From JAVKBW01 sp964352715 (lineage in GTDB: Bacteria > Pseudomonadota > Alphaproteobacteria > UBA8366 > Aestuariispiraceae), in assembly GCA_964352715.1 (NCBI GenBank), contig CAYGSU010000081.1, forward strand, positions 1 to 15,194: DNA of 15,194 nt, given 5' to 3'. The notes beneath the pieces were generated by a model, which was given only the letters and a program-made list of their open reading frames with translations, ran no database searches and was not told the origin of the DNA. This document shows positions 1 to 7,809 of the stretch, piece by piece. How positions within the stretch are numbered: position 1 is the first letter of the stretch; the number at the start of each line of letters is the position of its first letter. The translations under genes were made by a program, and so were the position numbers.

Positions 1-2131
1 CGACGATTTCATCGACGCCTTCCAGCACTTCCTTGACCCGCACCGACGAGACATTGGGGAATGTGTCCGTCACGAGCGCTTCCAGCGCCGGTTCCTGCGC
101 CTCGTCCAGATAGGCGGTTGCTATGTAGGTCTGCGGCGCTTGTTCCATCATCCCCGGTGAGAACACCATCACGAAATTGATGCCAAGCGACGTCCAGTCG
201 ATTTTCCGCAGATTGGCGATTTCAGCAGTAAATCCGCGGCCGAGCAGGTTAACGGAGATCGTATCGCCGACCTCCAGACCATAGGCTTCGGCCGCCGCCG
301 CGTCGAAACTGACCAACGGGTCGCCGCTGTAATCGGCAGGCCACCATTCGCCCGCCACGACTTCGCTGCCGGATCCCGGCGGTGTTGATGACCATGTAAA
401 GCCCCGGTCGCCGCGCAGGATCCAGGCAAAATCCGGGTCCGGTTCGATCTCTGAAACCGGGACGCCGTCGAGCGCCGTAATTCGGCCGCGCAGCATCGGT
501 ACATGATCTGACTTTGTCAGGGTCGGAAACCCGGATACAAGAGCATCGAATTCTTCCACCTGATCGGGCTGGATATCGATGAAATAGAAGCCGGGCGCTT
601 CTCCACGCAGGGTATCGTTCAACTGGTTCGACAGATTGCCCTCGATCAGGGCAACGGTGACAAGCACTGTCAGGCCAAGACCCAGCGACACGACGACACT
701 GCCGGTCGGCGCGCCCGGACGATGCAGGTTCGCAACTGCCAGTCGTATCTTCGCGTTGCGGGAACGCGGCAGTTTCCGGGCCAGCGCCATCACGCCTTCC
801 GCCGCGAGCCTAAAGGCCAGCAAGGCCAAGGCCGAACCAGCCACAAAAATTGCGGCGATTTTCCAGTTATCCGCCGTCAGCACCGCCAGTCCCGCCAGCA
901 CCAGCCCCGAAGCGATTAGCAATGCGATCACACGTGGCCCAAGCTTGCCGGTAACCGGTGTCAGCAGATCGCGGAACAGGGTCGCCGCCGGCACCGTGCG
1001 GGCACGGGCAAGCGGCATGAGGGCGAACAAGAAGGTGACGAGGAAACCGAATACTGCCGCCATCGCCAGCGAATCCGGATAGATGCCGAACTGCGCCTCG
1101 ATCGGCAGGCGGTCGGCGAGCAACGGCGCTGCCGCCAGTGGCGCGACCGTGCCGATAATCAGCCCGACGACGATGCCCACCGTCGCCAACAGCATGACCT
1201 GAATGAGGTAGATGGAGAATATTGTCGATGACGGCGCGCCAAGGCATTTCAGCGTGGCGATCGTGCCGGTGCGCGCTTGCAGGAACGCCTTCACCGCATT
1301 GCCGACGCCGACGCCACCGACCAGCAGCGCCGTCAGCCCGACAAGGGTCAGGAACATGGTAACGCGGTCAACGAAACGCTGGATGTTCGGGGCGGCATTG
1401 TCCAGACCTCTTACCCGCCAGCCGGCCTCAGGATACGCCTCATGCAGGCGGTCGATCCAGTCGGCGGGAGTTTCACCTGCAGGAACGATAACCCGGTAAT
1501 GATAGCGAATAAGGCTGCCCGGCTGTTCAAGCCCGGTCGCTTTCAACGCCTCGAACGGAATGATGACGCGCGGTCCGAGTTCAAAAGCACTAGTACTCTT
1601 GTCCGGCTCTTCTATCAGAATATCCGCGACGGTGAATTTTGCGTCGCCGATGCGGATCACCGACCCGAGTTCAAGATCAAGGCGCGGCATCAGCCGTGAG
1701 GAAACCACCGCGCCCCAGGCCTCACCGCTTTTCTCAAGCTTGTCCTGTAACGCACCACCGCTTTCCAGCACGACAGCGCCATGCAGCGGATAGGCTGAAT
1801 CAACGGCTTTCAGTTCGATGAGCTTCCGGTCTGCGCCATCGTCGCGGATCGCCATCGCGCGCATCTGGGCGACGGAGGAAAGACGGTCCGTGTTGTTTTC
1901 CAGCCACGAAAGCTGATCCGCCGTTGCCGGCCGATGCGTCAGTCGAAGATCGACATCGCCCCCCAGCAGCGACTTTCCGTCAGCCCGGAGACCTTCGAGA
2001 ATGGCGGTTGAAACAGAACCGACCCCTGCGATCGCCGCGACGCCCATCGCGAGACAGGCGAGAAAGACCCGGAACCCTTTCAACCCGCCGCGCAGTTCGC
2101 GCCCGGCATATCTGAACGCAAGACCCAGCAT
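1..2131 (-). CDS. ABC transporter permease, FtsX/YbbP family (3' end outside window)
   Basis: An unbroken minus-strand frame runs from an ATG at 2131 to the left edge, giving 710 codons with no stop. It begins MLGLAFRYAGRELRGG, then has a membrane segment at about residues 20-45 and a large extracytoplasmic region at about 46-250. A first FtsX-type membrane cluster follows (segments near 253-285, 300-335 and 348-375), then two more hydrophobic stretches (near 400-447), another segment near 475-495 and a second extracytoplasmic domain. This matches the YbbP class of large permeases (about 800-850 residues), so roughly the last 100-140 residues, with the final three-helix FtsX block, lie off the window. 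The start is 4 nt after the ATPase stop, with GGAG just upstream, so the two should be translationally coupled. Together they would form an inner-membrane exporter or mechanotransmission complex. The substrate is unknown, though lipid or lipoprotein-related roles have been proposed for the family. Confidence 0.9.
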   Translation of the reverse strand, partial: MLGLAFRYAGRELRGGLKGFRVFLACLAMGVAAIAGVGSVSTAILEGLRADGKSLLGGDVDLRLTHRPATADQLSWLENNTDRLSSVAQMRAMAIRDDGADRKLIELKAVDSAYPLHGAVVLESGGALQDKLEKSGEAWGAVVSSRLMPRLDLELGSVIRIGDAKFTVADILIEEPDKSTSAFELGPRVIIPFEALKATGLEQPGSLIRYHYRVIVPAGETPADWIDRLHEAYPEAGWRVRGLDNAAPNIQRFVDRVTMFLTLVGLTALLVGGVGVGNAVKAFLQARTGTIATLKCLGAPSSTIFSIYLIQVMLLATVGIVVGLIIGTVAPLAAAPLLADRLPIEAQFGIYPDSLAMAAVFGFLVTFLFALMPLARARTVPAATLFRDLLTPVTGKLGPRVIALLIASGLVLAGLAVLTADNWKIAAIFVAGSALALLAFRLAAEGVMALARKLPRSRNAKIRLAVANLHRPGAPTGSVVVSLGLGLTVLVTVALIEGNLSNQLNDTLRGEAPGFYFIDIQPDQVEEFDALVSGFPTLTKSDHVPMLRGRITALDGVPVSEIEPDPDFAWILRGDRGFTWSSTPPGSGSEVVAGEWWPADYSGDPLVSFDAAAAEAYGLEVGDTISVNLLGRGFTAEIANLRKIDWTSLGINFVMVFSPGMMEQAPQTYIATAYLDEAQEPALEALVTDTFPNVSSVRVKEVLEGVDEIV

Positions 2132-2135
2132 GGCG

Positions 2136-2834
2136 TTACTCCGCCGCTTTCTTGGCCGCGCCGTCTTCCTCGATAAGGCCATCAGCCATGCGCACCACCC
2201 GGTCGCAGCGTTCCGCAAGAACCGGATCGTGGGTGATCAGCATCAGGGTTGTGTTGTGCCGTGCGGAAAGATCGAACATCAGATCCATGATCGAACGCCC
2301 GGTCGCACCATCCAGATTGCCGGTCGGTTCGTCCGCCAGCAACAGCTTGGGTTCGGTCACAAAGGCGCGCGCCAGAGCGACGCGCTGTTGTTCGCCACCC
2401 GAAAGCTGGCCCGGATAGTGGGTCAACCGATGACCCAGCCCGACCGCTTCCAAACCGGTTTCCGCCTTTTCGAAAGCATCGCGCCTGCCTGCCAGTTCCA
2501 GCGGTATTGCGACGTTTTCGGTTGCCGTCATGGTCGGAACGAGATGAAAGCTCTGGAAGACAATACCAATGGAATCGCGCCGGACCAGGGCAAGGCCGTC
2601 TTCGCTCATCGCGGTGAAGTCCTTGCCAGCGACCTTAACCTCGCCCGATGTCGCGCGTTCGAGGCCACCGATGATCATCAGCATCGATGTCTTGCCAGAG
2701 CCGGACGGGCCGACAACGCTGACCGTTTCGCCGTCATGAACATCCAGGTCGATGCCACGCAATATATTGACCTCTCCGGCCTGCGACCCAAGTGTAAGGC
2801 GTACGTCTCGCAGTCGGATCATCGCGTTCGGCAT
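2136..2834 (-). CDS. ybbA: ABC transporter ATP-binding protein, YbbA/LolD-like
   Basis: Cytoplasmic ATPase subunit for the adjacent FtsX-type permease. Counting from the ATG at 2834 (232 residues), Walker A GPSGSGKT is at about 42-49, the Q-loop glutamine in VFQSFHL at about 94, signature LSGGE at about 144-148, Walker B LLLADEP at about 164-170 and the H-loop histidine (ITHD) at about 202. This is the compact MacB/LolD/YbbA architecture with no extra domain. An ATG 24 nt further out, at 2858, is in frame. I prefer 2834 because GAGGA lies about 6 nt before it and because a TATAAT on this strand at 2875-2870 would leave the outer start almost no leader. The gene is divergent from the tesA-like gene, the same arrangement as tesA/ybbA-ybbP in E. 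coli, which supports the symbol. It could be called LolD-like on sequence alone; the single large YbbP-type partner argues for YbbA. Confidence 0.92.
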   Translation of the reverse strand: MPNAMIRLRDVRLTLGSQAGEVNILRGIDLDVHDGETVSVVGPSGSGKTSMLMIIGGLERATSGEVKVAGKDFTAMSEDGLALVRRDSIGIVFQSFHLVPTMTATENVAIPLELAGRRDAFEKAETGLEAVGLGHRLTHYPGQLSGGEQQRVALARAFVTEPKLLLADEPTGNLDGATGRSIMDLMFDLSARHNTTLMLITHDPVLAERCDRVVRMADGLIEEDGAAKKAAE

Positions 2835-2856
2835 ATCAATCCTCGCAGGAAGGGCC

Positions 2857-3573
2857 ATGAAACCTCGTCATTATAACGGCATCGCGGCACGGGTGGTCGC
2901 AGGTATATGGGCGTCAGTCACGAAGACATATGGCCGTATTACCCGAAGAATCAACGCCGCCGCGCTGATATTTGCAGTAATTGCAGGTAGTTCCGGCCCG
3001 GCGCTTGCTGACAATCTCGTGATCATGGGATTCGGCGACAGCCTTATGGCGGGATACGGACTGGTTGATGCTGCAAGCTTTCCCGTTCAGCTGGAAAAAG
3101 AACTCAACAAGAACGGTCACGACGTAACCGTCGTCAACGCCGGCGTTTCCGGCGATACAAGCGCCGGCGGACGGTCACGGATCGACTGGGCGCTGGCCGA
3201 TAAGCCCGATATCGTTCTGCTTGAATTGGGGGCGAATGACGGATTGCGCGGTCTGGACCCGGCGCAGACAAAGAAAAATCTGGCAGGCATGATCGAAAAA
3301 TCGAAAGCCGCCGGCGCGGTTGTGGTTCTGGCCGGCATGATGGCGCCGCGCAATCTGGGTTCTGATTACGCAATGGAGTTTGATGCAATCTATCCGGAGC
3401 TTGCCGAATCTTTTCCAGATATTTTGTTTTACCCTTTCTTTCTTGAAGGGGTTGCCGCAGACCCCGCACTCAATCAGGCTGACGGCATTCACCCTAACCC
3501 GGCCGGCGTATCGATCATCGTGCAAAACATTCTGCCGACCATCGAACAGGCCCTGATACGAGCGCAAGAGTAA
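2857..3573 (+). CDS. tesA: GDSL-family arylesterase / acyl-CoA thioesterase I (TesA-like), exported
   Basis: SGNH-fold hydrolase acting on thioesters and aryl esters, probably periplasmic. From the ATG at 2857 it has 238 residues. The conserved blocks are present: block I GFGDSL (Ser62 nucleophile), block II NAGVSGDTSAGG (about 94-105), block III GAND (Asn128) and block V DGIHPN (Asp209, His212). A basic, long N-terminus leads into a hydrophobic stretch (about 33-48) ending ALA before Asp52, which reads as a signal peptide with cleavage after Ala51. The start is set by an excellent AGGAAGG ribosome site 4 nt upstream. The pre-hydrophobic region of about 32 residues is longer than usual, and a GTG at codon 14 is a weaker alternative. 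It is divergent from ybbA by 22 bp and followed 5 nt later by the FIST gene, so it probably leads that operon. Confidence 0.94.
   Translation: MKPRHYNGIAARVVAGIWASVTKTYGRITRRINAAALIFAVIAGSSGPALADNLVIMGFGDSLMAGYGLVDAASFPVQLEKELNKNGHDVTVVNAGVSGDTSAGGRSRIDWALADKPDIVLLELGANDGLRGLDPAQTKKNLAGMIEKSKAAGAVVVLAGMMAPRNLGSDYAMEFDAIYPELAESFPDILFYPFFLEGVAADPALNQADGIHPNPAGVSIIVQNILPTIEQALIRAQE
2870..2875 (-). promoter_or_regulatory. Candidate -10 element for the ybbA-ybbP operon
   Basis: The minus strand reads a perfect TATAAT here, within the first codons of the divergent tesA-like gene. Transcription would begin about 7 nt downstream, giving a leader of roughly 25-30 nt to the ybbA start at 2834. The -35 region is poor: GCGACC at a 19-bp spacing is the best match I see. 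The exact consensus hexamer and sensible distance support it; the weak -35 keeps it tentative. Confidence 0.4.
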
Positions 3574-3578
3574 CTGAT

Positions 3579-4727
3579 ATGCCTGATACTGCCGCCTCCA
3601 ACAGCGACTTTCGTAGCGGCATAGCCGCGTCGGACGACTGGCAGAAAGCCGTGGCGGAGGTGCTTGTGCAACTGGGCGAACCAACGGCTGAGCACAGGCT
3701 GGGCATTGTCTATGTCACCCATCATTTCGCCTCGTCGCTGCAGCAGATCGAGGTTTTTCTGCGCCAGACAACCGGCGTGCCGCAATGGGTCGGCGTTTCC
3801 GGACACGGGGTTCTGGGCGGCGTATCGGAACATTTCGACGAGCCGGCGATTTCGGCCATGCTGCTGCCGCTGGACGAAACCGGGTTCAGGGTTTTCAACG
3901 GCGTCACCGACGATGCCGATCCGGCGGTGAACGGCGCATCGGAATGGCTGGAACAGGCCGTGATGCCGCTTGTCGTCATTCATGCCGATCCTTCCAACGA
4001 GCTTCTCTCTCCATTGATTGAGGACATGGCGCTTGAAACCGGCGGCTTTCTGTTCGGAGGCCTTGGCGCGGCATCGGGCGCGGGGTCATCTGTCGTTAGC
4101 GACAGGGAGCCGTCAGACACTGAACTGAGTGGCGTCATGATCTCGCCTGCCGCCGTCGAAATCGCCACGGGCCTCAGCCAGGGCTGCACGCCGATCGGAC
4201 CGGTGAGAACCATTACATCGGGCGAGGATAACGTTATCTTCCAGATCGACGAGCGGCCTGCTCTCGATGTGCTGAAAGAAGACATCGGTGAACTTCTGGC
4301 CCGCGACCTGCAAAAGATCGGCGGCTACATTTTCGCCGCGCTGCCGATCGAAGGCTCGGATACCGGCGATTATCTGGTGCGCAACATGATCGGCGTCGAT
4401 CCGCAGCATGGTGTGATCGCAATTGGTGCGGCGGTTGAATCCGGCGCCCGCATCCTGTTCTGTCGGCGCGATCCGAAAGCCGCGATGGAAGACATGAACC
4501 GGATGCTGCTGGACATCAAGAAACGTGTCGATGGTCGGCCCATCAAAGGCGGCATTTACATTTCATGTGCTGCGCGCGGCCCAAACCAGTTCCCGAAGGA
4601 TTGCACGGAAACCCATATGATCGAACAGGCGCTCGGGTCTTTCCCACTTGTCGGGTTTTTCGCGAACGGGGAAATCAGCCGCGACCGCCTTTACGCCTAT
4701 ACCGGGGTTCTGGCCCTCTTTCTATAA
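3579..4727 (+). CDS. FIST domain protein (FIST_N + FIST_C), putative small-ligand sensor
   Basis: A 382-residue soluble protein with no signal peptide or membrane segment. The N-terminal half (about 40-220) has the FIST_N pattern: IVYVTHHF strand, GVSGHGVLGG glycine-rich turn, GGFLFGGLG repeat-like segment, and the SQGCTPIG motif at 200-207. The C-terminal half (about 225-375) carries the FIST_C ending PLVGFFANGEI followed by YTGVLALFL. FIST domains are predicted to bind small ligands, possibly amino acids, and are often fused to kinases, cyclases or chemotaxis domains. Here the protein is only FIST, with no output domain, so any signalling would need a partner. It starts 5 nt after the tesA stop with AAGAG about 7 nt before the ATG, indicating co-transcription. 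Family assignment is firm; function is unknown, and a link to the esterase is inference from position only. Confidence 0.88.
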   Translation: MPDTAASNSDFRSGIAASDDWQKAVAEVLVQLGEPTAEHRLGIVYVTHHFASSLQQIEVFLRQTTGVPQWVGVSGHGVLGGVSEHFDEPAISAMLLPLDETGFRVFNGVTDDADPAVNGASEWLEQAVMPLVVIHADPSNELLSPLIEDMALETGGFLFGGLGAASGAGSSVVSDREPSDTELSGVMISPAAVEIATGLSQGCTPIGPVRTITSGEDNVIFQIDERPALDVLKEDIGELLARDLQKIGGYIFAALPIEGSDTGDYLVRNMIGVDPQHGVIAIGAAVESGARILFCRRDPKAAMEDMNRMLLDIKKRVDGRPIKGGIYISCAARGPNQFPKDCTETHMIEQALGSFPLVGFFANGEISRDRLYAYTGVLALFL

Positions 4728-4749
4728 TTCCATGTTTTAGGGAGTTTCC

Positions 4750-5808
4750 ATGGAGCAACGACCTCTCGGCCGGACCGGCCTGTCAGTCAGCAAGATCTGC
4801 CTCGGCACGATGACCTTCGGCGCGCAAAACACGGAAGCCGAAGGCCACGAGCAGATGGATTTCGCCGTGAACAACGGGGTGAACTTCTTTGACATGGCCG
4901 AAATGTATTCCGTGCCGGTGCGCCGCGAAACATGGGGGCGCACAGAGGAAATTGTCGGCACCTGGCTCGCCGGACGGAAGAAGCGCGACGACGTAGTTAT
5001 CGCCACCAAGGTGGTTGGACGATCCGACCGTTTCCCCTGGGCGCGGCCGCACCTGCATGGCGGTGAAACACGGCTCGATCCGCAGTCGATCCGCGAGGCT
5101 TGCGACGCCAGCCTGAAACGCCTGAGAACGGATTACATCGATCTGTACCAGTTGCACTGGCCGGACCGGGATACAAACACGTTCGGACAACTGAACTACG
5201 ATCCGCCGGCAAAGGACGATTCCATTCCGCTGCCGGAAACACTCGGCGCGGTCGGGGAACTGATCGAGGAAGGAAAAGTGCGATTTGCCGCCGTTTCCAA
5301 TGAGACACCCTGGGGCGTGATGGAATGCGTACGTCTGGCCGAAACGTCAGGGTTCCCGGCGATTCATTCGATTCAGAATCCCTATAACCTGTTGATGCGC
5401 ATGTATGAAATCGGGCTTTCGGAAGTCTCGGTAAAAACAGGGATCGGCTGCCTGGCCTATTCGCCGCTGGCGATGGGCGTTCTGAGCGGCAAGTACCTGG
5501 ACGGCAAAATGCCGGCCGGGTCGCGCATGGCGCTGTATGGAGATGAATTTCCGCGTTATATGCAGCCTCTGGCGCAGCGGGAAACGGCGAAATACGTCGC
5601 ACTGGCACGTAAACACGGTCTGGATCCGACCGAATTCGCGCTGGCCTTTGTGAACGACCGGCCGTTCATGACGTCGAACATCATCGGGGCCACGTCAATC
5701 GCGCAACTCGACGTCTGCCTCAAATCAGCCGCACTGACACTGAGCGACGATATCCTGGCAGAGATCGACGAAATTCATCGCGAAACACCTATACCCTGTC
5801 AGGCATGA
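4750..5808 (+). CDS. tas: NADP(H)-dependent aldo/keto reductase, Tas-like
   Basis: Cytoplasmic oxidoreductase of the aldo/keto reductase superfamily (TIM barrel, 352 residues), reducing carbonyl compounds with NADPH. The catalytic tetrad is visible: Asp48 and Tyr53 in FFDMAEMY, Lys87 in IATKV and His136 in YQLHW. LGTMTFG near residues 18-24, the AEMYSVP segment, the SNETPWGVM strand (about 180-190) and IQNPYNLL closely follow the E. coli Tas protein, whose length (346) is similar. The physiological substrate of Tas is not settled; it was named for complementing a tyrosine auxotroph. AGGGAG lies 7 nt before the ATG. The gene is 22 nt after the FIST gene on the same strand, so it is probably in the tesA operon, although nothing in the sequence ties its chemistry to TesA. 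Confidence 0.93.
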   Translation: MEQRPLGRTGLSVSKICLGTMTFGAQNTEAEGHEQMDFAVNNGVNFFDMAEMYSVPVRRETWGRTEEIVGTWLAGRKKRDDVVIATKVVGRSDRFPWARPHLHGGETRLDPQSIREACDASLKRLRTDYIDLYQLHWPDRDTNTFGQLNYDPPAKDDSIPLPETLGAVGELIEEGKVRFAAVSNETPWGVMECVRLAETSGFPAIHSIQNPYNLLMRMYEIGLSEVSVKTGIGCLAYSPLAMGVLSGKYLDGKMPAGSRMALYGDEFPRYMQPLAQRETAKYVALARKHGLDPTEFALAFVNDRPFMTSNIIGATSIAQLDVCLKSAALTLSDDILAEIDEIHRETPIPCQA

Positions 5809-5878
5809 ATCGGTTAGGGTGATCGGACCGGGCGCAAAACCCTAGGGATTCCGCGCCTTTAGGCAAAGGAGGCTCGCC

Positions 5879-6478
5879 ATGATCCGTCTTTTCGTTGCCC
5901 TGCCGATCCCCGCTGAAATTCGTTCTGAACTGTCCCGACTGGCCTGCGGATTACCCGGCGCCCGCTGGGTTTCGCCGGAAAACTACCATCTGACGCTGCG
6001 GTTTGTCGGCAATGTCGATACCGATATTGCAGAAGATGTCGATAACGCGCTTTTGCGAATCGATGCGGAAGGCTGCACCGTCGACCTGGACAGCATCGGC
6101 TGGTTCGGAACCAAGAAAAAACCGACGACCATCGTCGCCAAAGCTGCAAAGACGCCGGCGCTGCTGCACCTTCAGCGAAAGATCGAATCAGCGATGGTGC
6201 GGATCGGTCTGGGGCCGGACGAACGAAAGTTCATGCCGCATATCACCCTCGGCCGGCTGAAAGGCGCATCGATGTTCGATGTCGAGCAGTATTGCGCCGC
6301 CAATGCAGGTGTGGCCTTGCCGTCCTTCATGACCCACGATTTCACGCTGTATTCCAGCTTTCTGTCGCAGTCGGGCGCCATCTATACACCGGAAGCGGAT
6401 TATCCTTTGCGTCTGCCGGCGCCGCTGTCCTACGCAGCGGCCTGGGACACTGAACTGGAACAGATCGGCGGTTACTAG
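5879..6478 (+). CDS. thpR: RNA 2',3'-cyclic phosphodiesterase (LigT/2H family)
   Basis: A 199-residue two-histidine phosphodiesterase that opens 2',3'-cyclic phosphates at RNA ends; the family was first described as an in vitro 2'-5' tRNA ligase. Both catalytic HxT motifs are present, HLTLRF at 37-42 and HITLGR at 121-126, at the expected spacing. The N-terminal RLFVALPIP strand and RWVSPENYHLTL are typical of ThpR. It is preceded by a very strong AAAGGAGG site 7 nt before the ATG. It follows the aldo/keto reductase by 70 nt on the same strand, so it may be the operon's last gene or have its own promoter; I see no convincing promoter in that gap. It converges on the tyrosine phosphatase gene across a hairpin that probably marks its 3' end. 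Confidence 0.95.
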   Translation: MIRLFVALPIPAEIRSELSRLACGLPGARWVSPENYHLTLRFVGNVDTDIAEDVDNALLRIDAEGCTVDLDSIGWFGTKKKPTTIVAKAAKTPALLHLQRKIESAMVRIGLGPDERKFMPHITLGRLKGASMFDVEQYCAANAGVALPSFMTHDFTLYSSFLSQSGAIYTPEADYPLRLPAPLSYAAAWDTELEQIGGY

Positions 6479-6507
6479 ACCGACCGGTTTCGCACCTAAG
6501 GCGGAAT

Positions 6508-6535
6508 GAGCTGCCCTCTATGTTTTGGGCAGCTC
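6508..6535. terminator. Hairpin between convergent thpR and tyrosine phosphatase genes
   Basis: A perfect 9-bp inverted repeat, GAGCTGCCC (6508-6516) and GGGCAGCTC (6527-6535), encloses a 10-nt loop. It lies 29 nt after the thpR stop and contains the stop codon of the convergent phosphatase gene. A GC-rich stem at a convergent junction fits a shared transcript end. Neither strand has a clean T-run right after the stem, so it may be a weak or Rho-assisted terminator or a 3'-end stabiliser. Confidence 0.45.
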
Positions 6536-6988
6536 TTCCCTGACCTTTTCGAACCAGGCGTTGCAGCCGTCCTCGATCAGGTCCAGCACGTCATCGAAAT
6601 CCGCTTCCGTGCCGTAATAGGGGTCGGGAACATCTTCGTTGCGACCCAGCGATTCCAGGAACAGATGAATTTCGCCTGCATCCGCCCCGGCGTGTTTTTG
6701 CAGATAATCGAGATGCGACTTGTCCATGGCCAGGATGAGGTCATTCTGCCAGAAATCATCGTCGGTGATTTTTCGCGCCCGCAGATGGCGCATATCGACG
6801 CCGCGATCATGCAATGTTTCGATCGCCCTCGGATCCGGCGGTTTACCCTGGTGCCAGCTTTCGATACCGACACTGTCGGTGTAAATCAGATTTTCCAGTT
6901 TCGCCCTGCGAACAAGATCGGCGAAAAACGCCTCCGCCGTCGGAGATCGGCAGATGTTGCCCGTACAGACGAAAAGAACGCGTTTCAT
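6518..6988 (-). CDS. Low-molecular-weight protein tyrosine phosphatase
   Basis: Cytoplasmic cysteine-dependent phosphatase of 156 residues, the usual size. The P-loop CTGNICRS sits at 8-15, giving nucleophile Cys8 and phosphate-binding Arg14; the general acid is Asp122 in the PDPYYG motif. The start is the only sensible ATG ahead of the P-loop, with AGAGG about 7 nt upstream. It is monocistronic as far as the window shows: divergent from cobB by 83 bp and convergent with thpR. The lack of an adjacent tyrosine kinase or exopolysaccharide genes makes a Wzb-type capsule role unlikely; the closest class is the stand-alone YfkJ/Acp1-like enzyme. Its substrate cannot be told from sequence. Confidence 0.95.
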   Translation of the reverse strand: MKRVLFVCTGNICRSPTAEAFFADLVRRAKLENLIYTDSVGIESWHQGKPPDPRAIETLHDRGVDMRHLRARKITDDDFWQNDLILAMDKSHLDYLQKHAGADAGEIHLFLESLGRNEDVPDPYYGTEADFDDVLDLIEDGCNAWFEKVREELPKT

Positions 6989-7012
6989 AAGTGCCTCTTC
7001 ATGAAAGTACGA

Positions 7013-7042
7013 TTGTGCACCGATGTCGCGGCGTGAAACAAT
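7013..7042 (+). promoter_or_regulatory. Candidate promoter for cobB
   Basis: In the 83-bp divergent gap, TTGTGC (7013-7018) is followed after 18 bp by AACAAT (7037-7042), preceded by TGA, giving an extended -10 layout. The predicted start of transcription leaves about 22 nt to the cobB ATG. Each hexamer matches only about four of six consensus bases, so this is tentative. I saw no better candidate for cobB here and none for the phosphatase. Confidence 0.25.
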
Positions 7043-7071
7043 ACGCTTGAAAATACCTCGACAGGAACGCG

Positions 7072-7809
7072 ATGAACGAACAGACCATCAAGGACGATGA
7101 CGCGCCGGCGATTGTCATTCTCACTGGTGCCGGCATTTCCAAGGAATCCGGTTTGGAGACGTTTCGCGATGCCGGCGGCATCTGGTCGCAGGTCAATCTG
7201 GAAGACGTCGCCACGCCTGAGGCTTTTGCCAGAAACCCGGTCCGCGTTCACGATTTCTACAACCACCGGCGACGGGGGTTGCAGGACCCCGCCATCAAGC
7301 CAAATGCCGCGCATTTCGCCCTCGCCCGGCTGGAACGGGAATGGACGGGCAATGTGCTTCTGGTAACCCAGAATATAGACGATCTGCACGAACAGGCCGG
7401 CTCTGCACAGGTGCTGCACATGCACGGCGAGCTGCTGAAGGCCTTGTGTTCGGCCTGCGGGATTATTACCGAGCAACGGGATGATCTATTCATAGAATCA
7501 GTCTGCACAGCCTGCGGCAAAGCCGGCGCGCTGCGGCCGCAGGTCGTCTGGTTTGGCGAAATGCCGCATTACATGGACGACATCGAAATCGCCCTGAAAC
7601 ACTGCGCCCTGTTCATTTCCATCGGCACCAGCGGCAATGTCTATCCGGCCGCCGGTTTCGTTCATATGGCGGATATGGCCGGATGCCCGCGCAAGATCGA
7701 ACTGAATCTCGAACCCTCAGAAGGGGCGTCCGCTTTCAATGAAGCGCAATACGGACCGGCGACCAATATTGTGCCGGCCTTCGTTGAAAGCCTGCTGAAA
7801 ACGGCATGA
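7072..7809 (+). CDS. cobB: NAD-dependent protein lysine deacylase (sirtuin, CobB-type, class III)
   Basis: A 245-residue sirtuin that removes acyl groups from lysine using NAD+. Visible motifs are GAGIS (19-23), TQNIDDLH (99-106), catalytic His118 in HMHGE, a zinc site from Cys126/Cys129 and Cys145/Cys148, and GTSGNV (185-190). FYNHRR contains the Tyr63-x-x-Arg66 pair that in class III sirtuins (SIRT5, E. coli CobB) binds the carboxylate of succinyl- or malonyl-lysine, so desuccinylase/demalonylase activity is likely beside deacetylation. AGGAA lies just upstream of the ATG. Its stop overlaps the next gene's start (ATGA), so the two are probably translationally coupled. A possible target, acetyl-CoA synthetase, is encoded about 4.3 kb away. 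Confidence 0.95.
   Translation: MNEQTIKDDDAPAIVILTGAGISKESGLETFRDAGGIWSQVNLEDVATPEAFARNPVRVHDFYNHRRRGLQDPAIKPNAAHFALARLEREWTGNVLLVTQNIDDLHEQAGSAQVLHMHGELLKALCSACGIITEQRDDLFIESVCTACGKAGALRPQVVWFGEMPHYMDDIEIALKHCALFISIGTSGNVYPAAGFVHMADMAGCPRKIELNLEPSEGASAFNEAQYGPATNIVPAFVESLLKTA

Noticed and set aside
2001..2876. Plus-strand open frame of 291 codons
   Set aside because: It is antisense to the ATPase and permease genes, whose motifs are unmistakable; its translation is low-complexity and shows no family motif.
4997..5608. Minus-strand open frame of 203 codons
   Set aside because: Antisense to the aldo/keto reductase and rich in Pro/Arg/Ser, as expected of a shadow frame in GC-rich DNA.
5815..5844. 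Inverted repeat TAGGGT/ACCCTA between the aldo/keto reductase and thpR
   Set aside because: Six base pairs around an 18-nt loop with no T-run; too weak to call a terminator or riboswitch.
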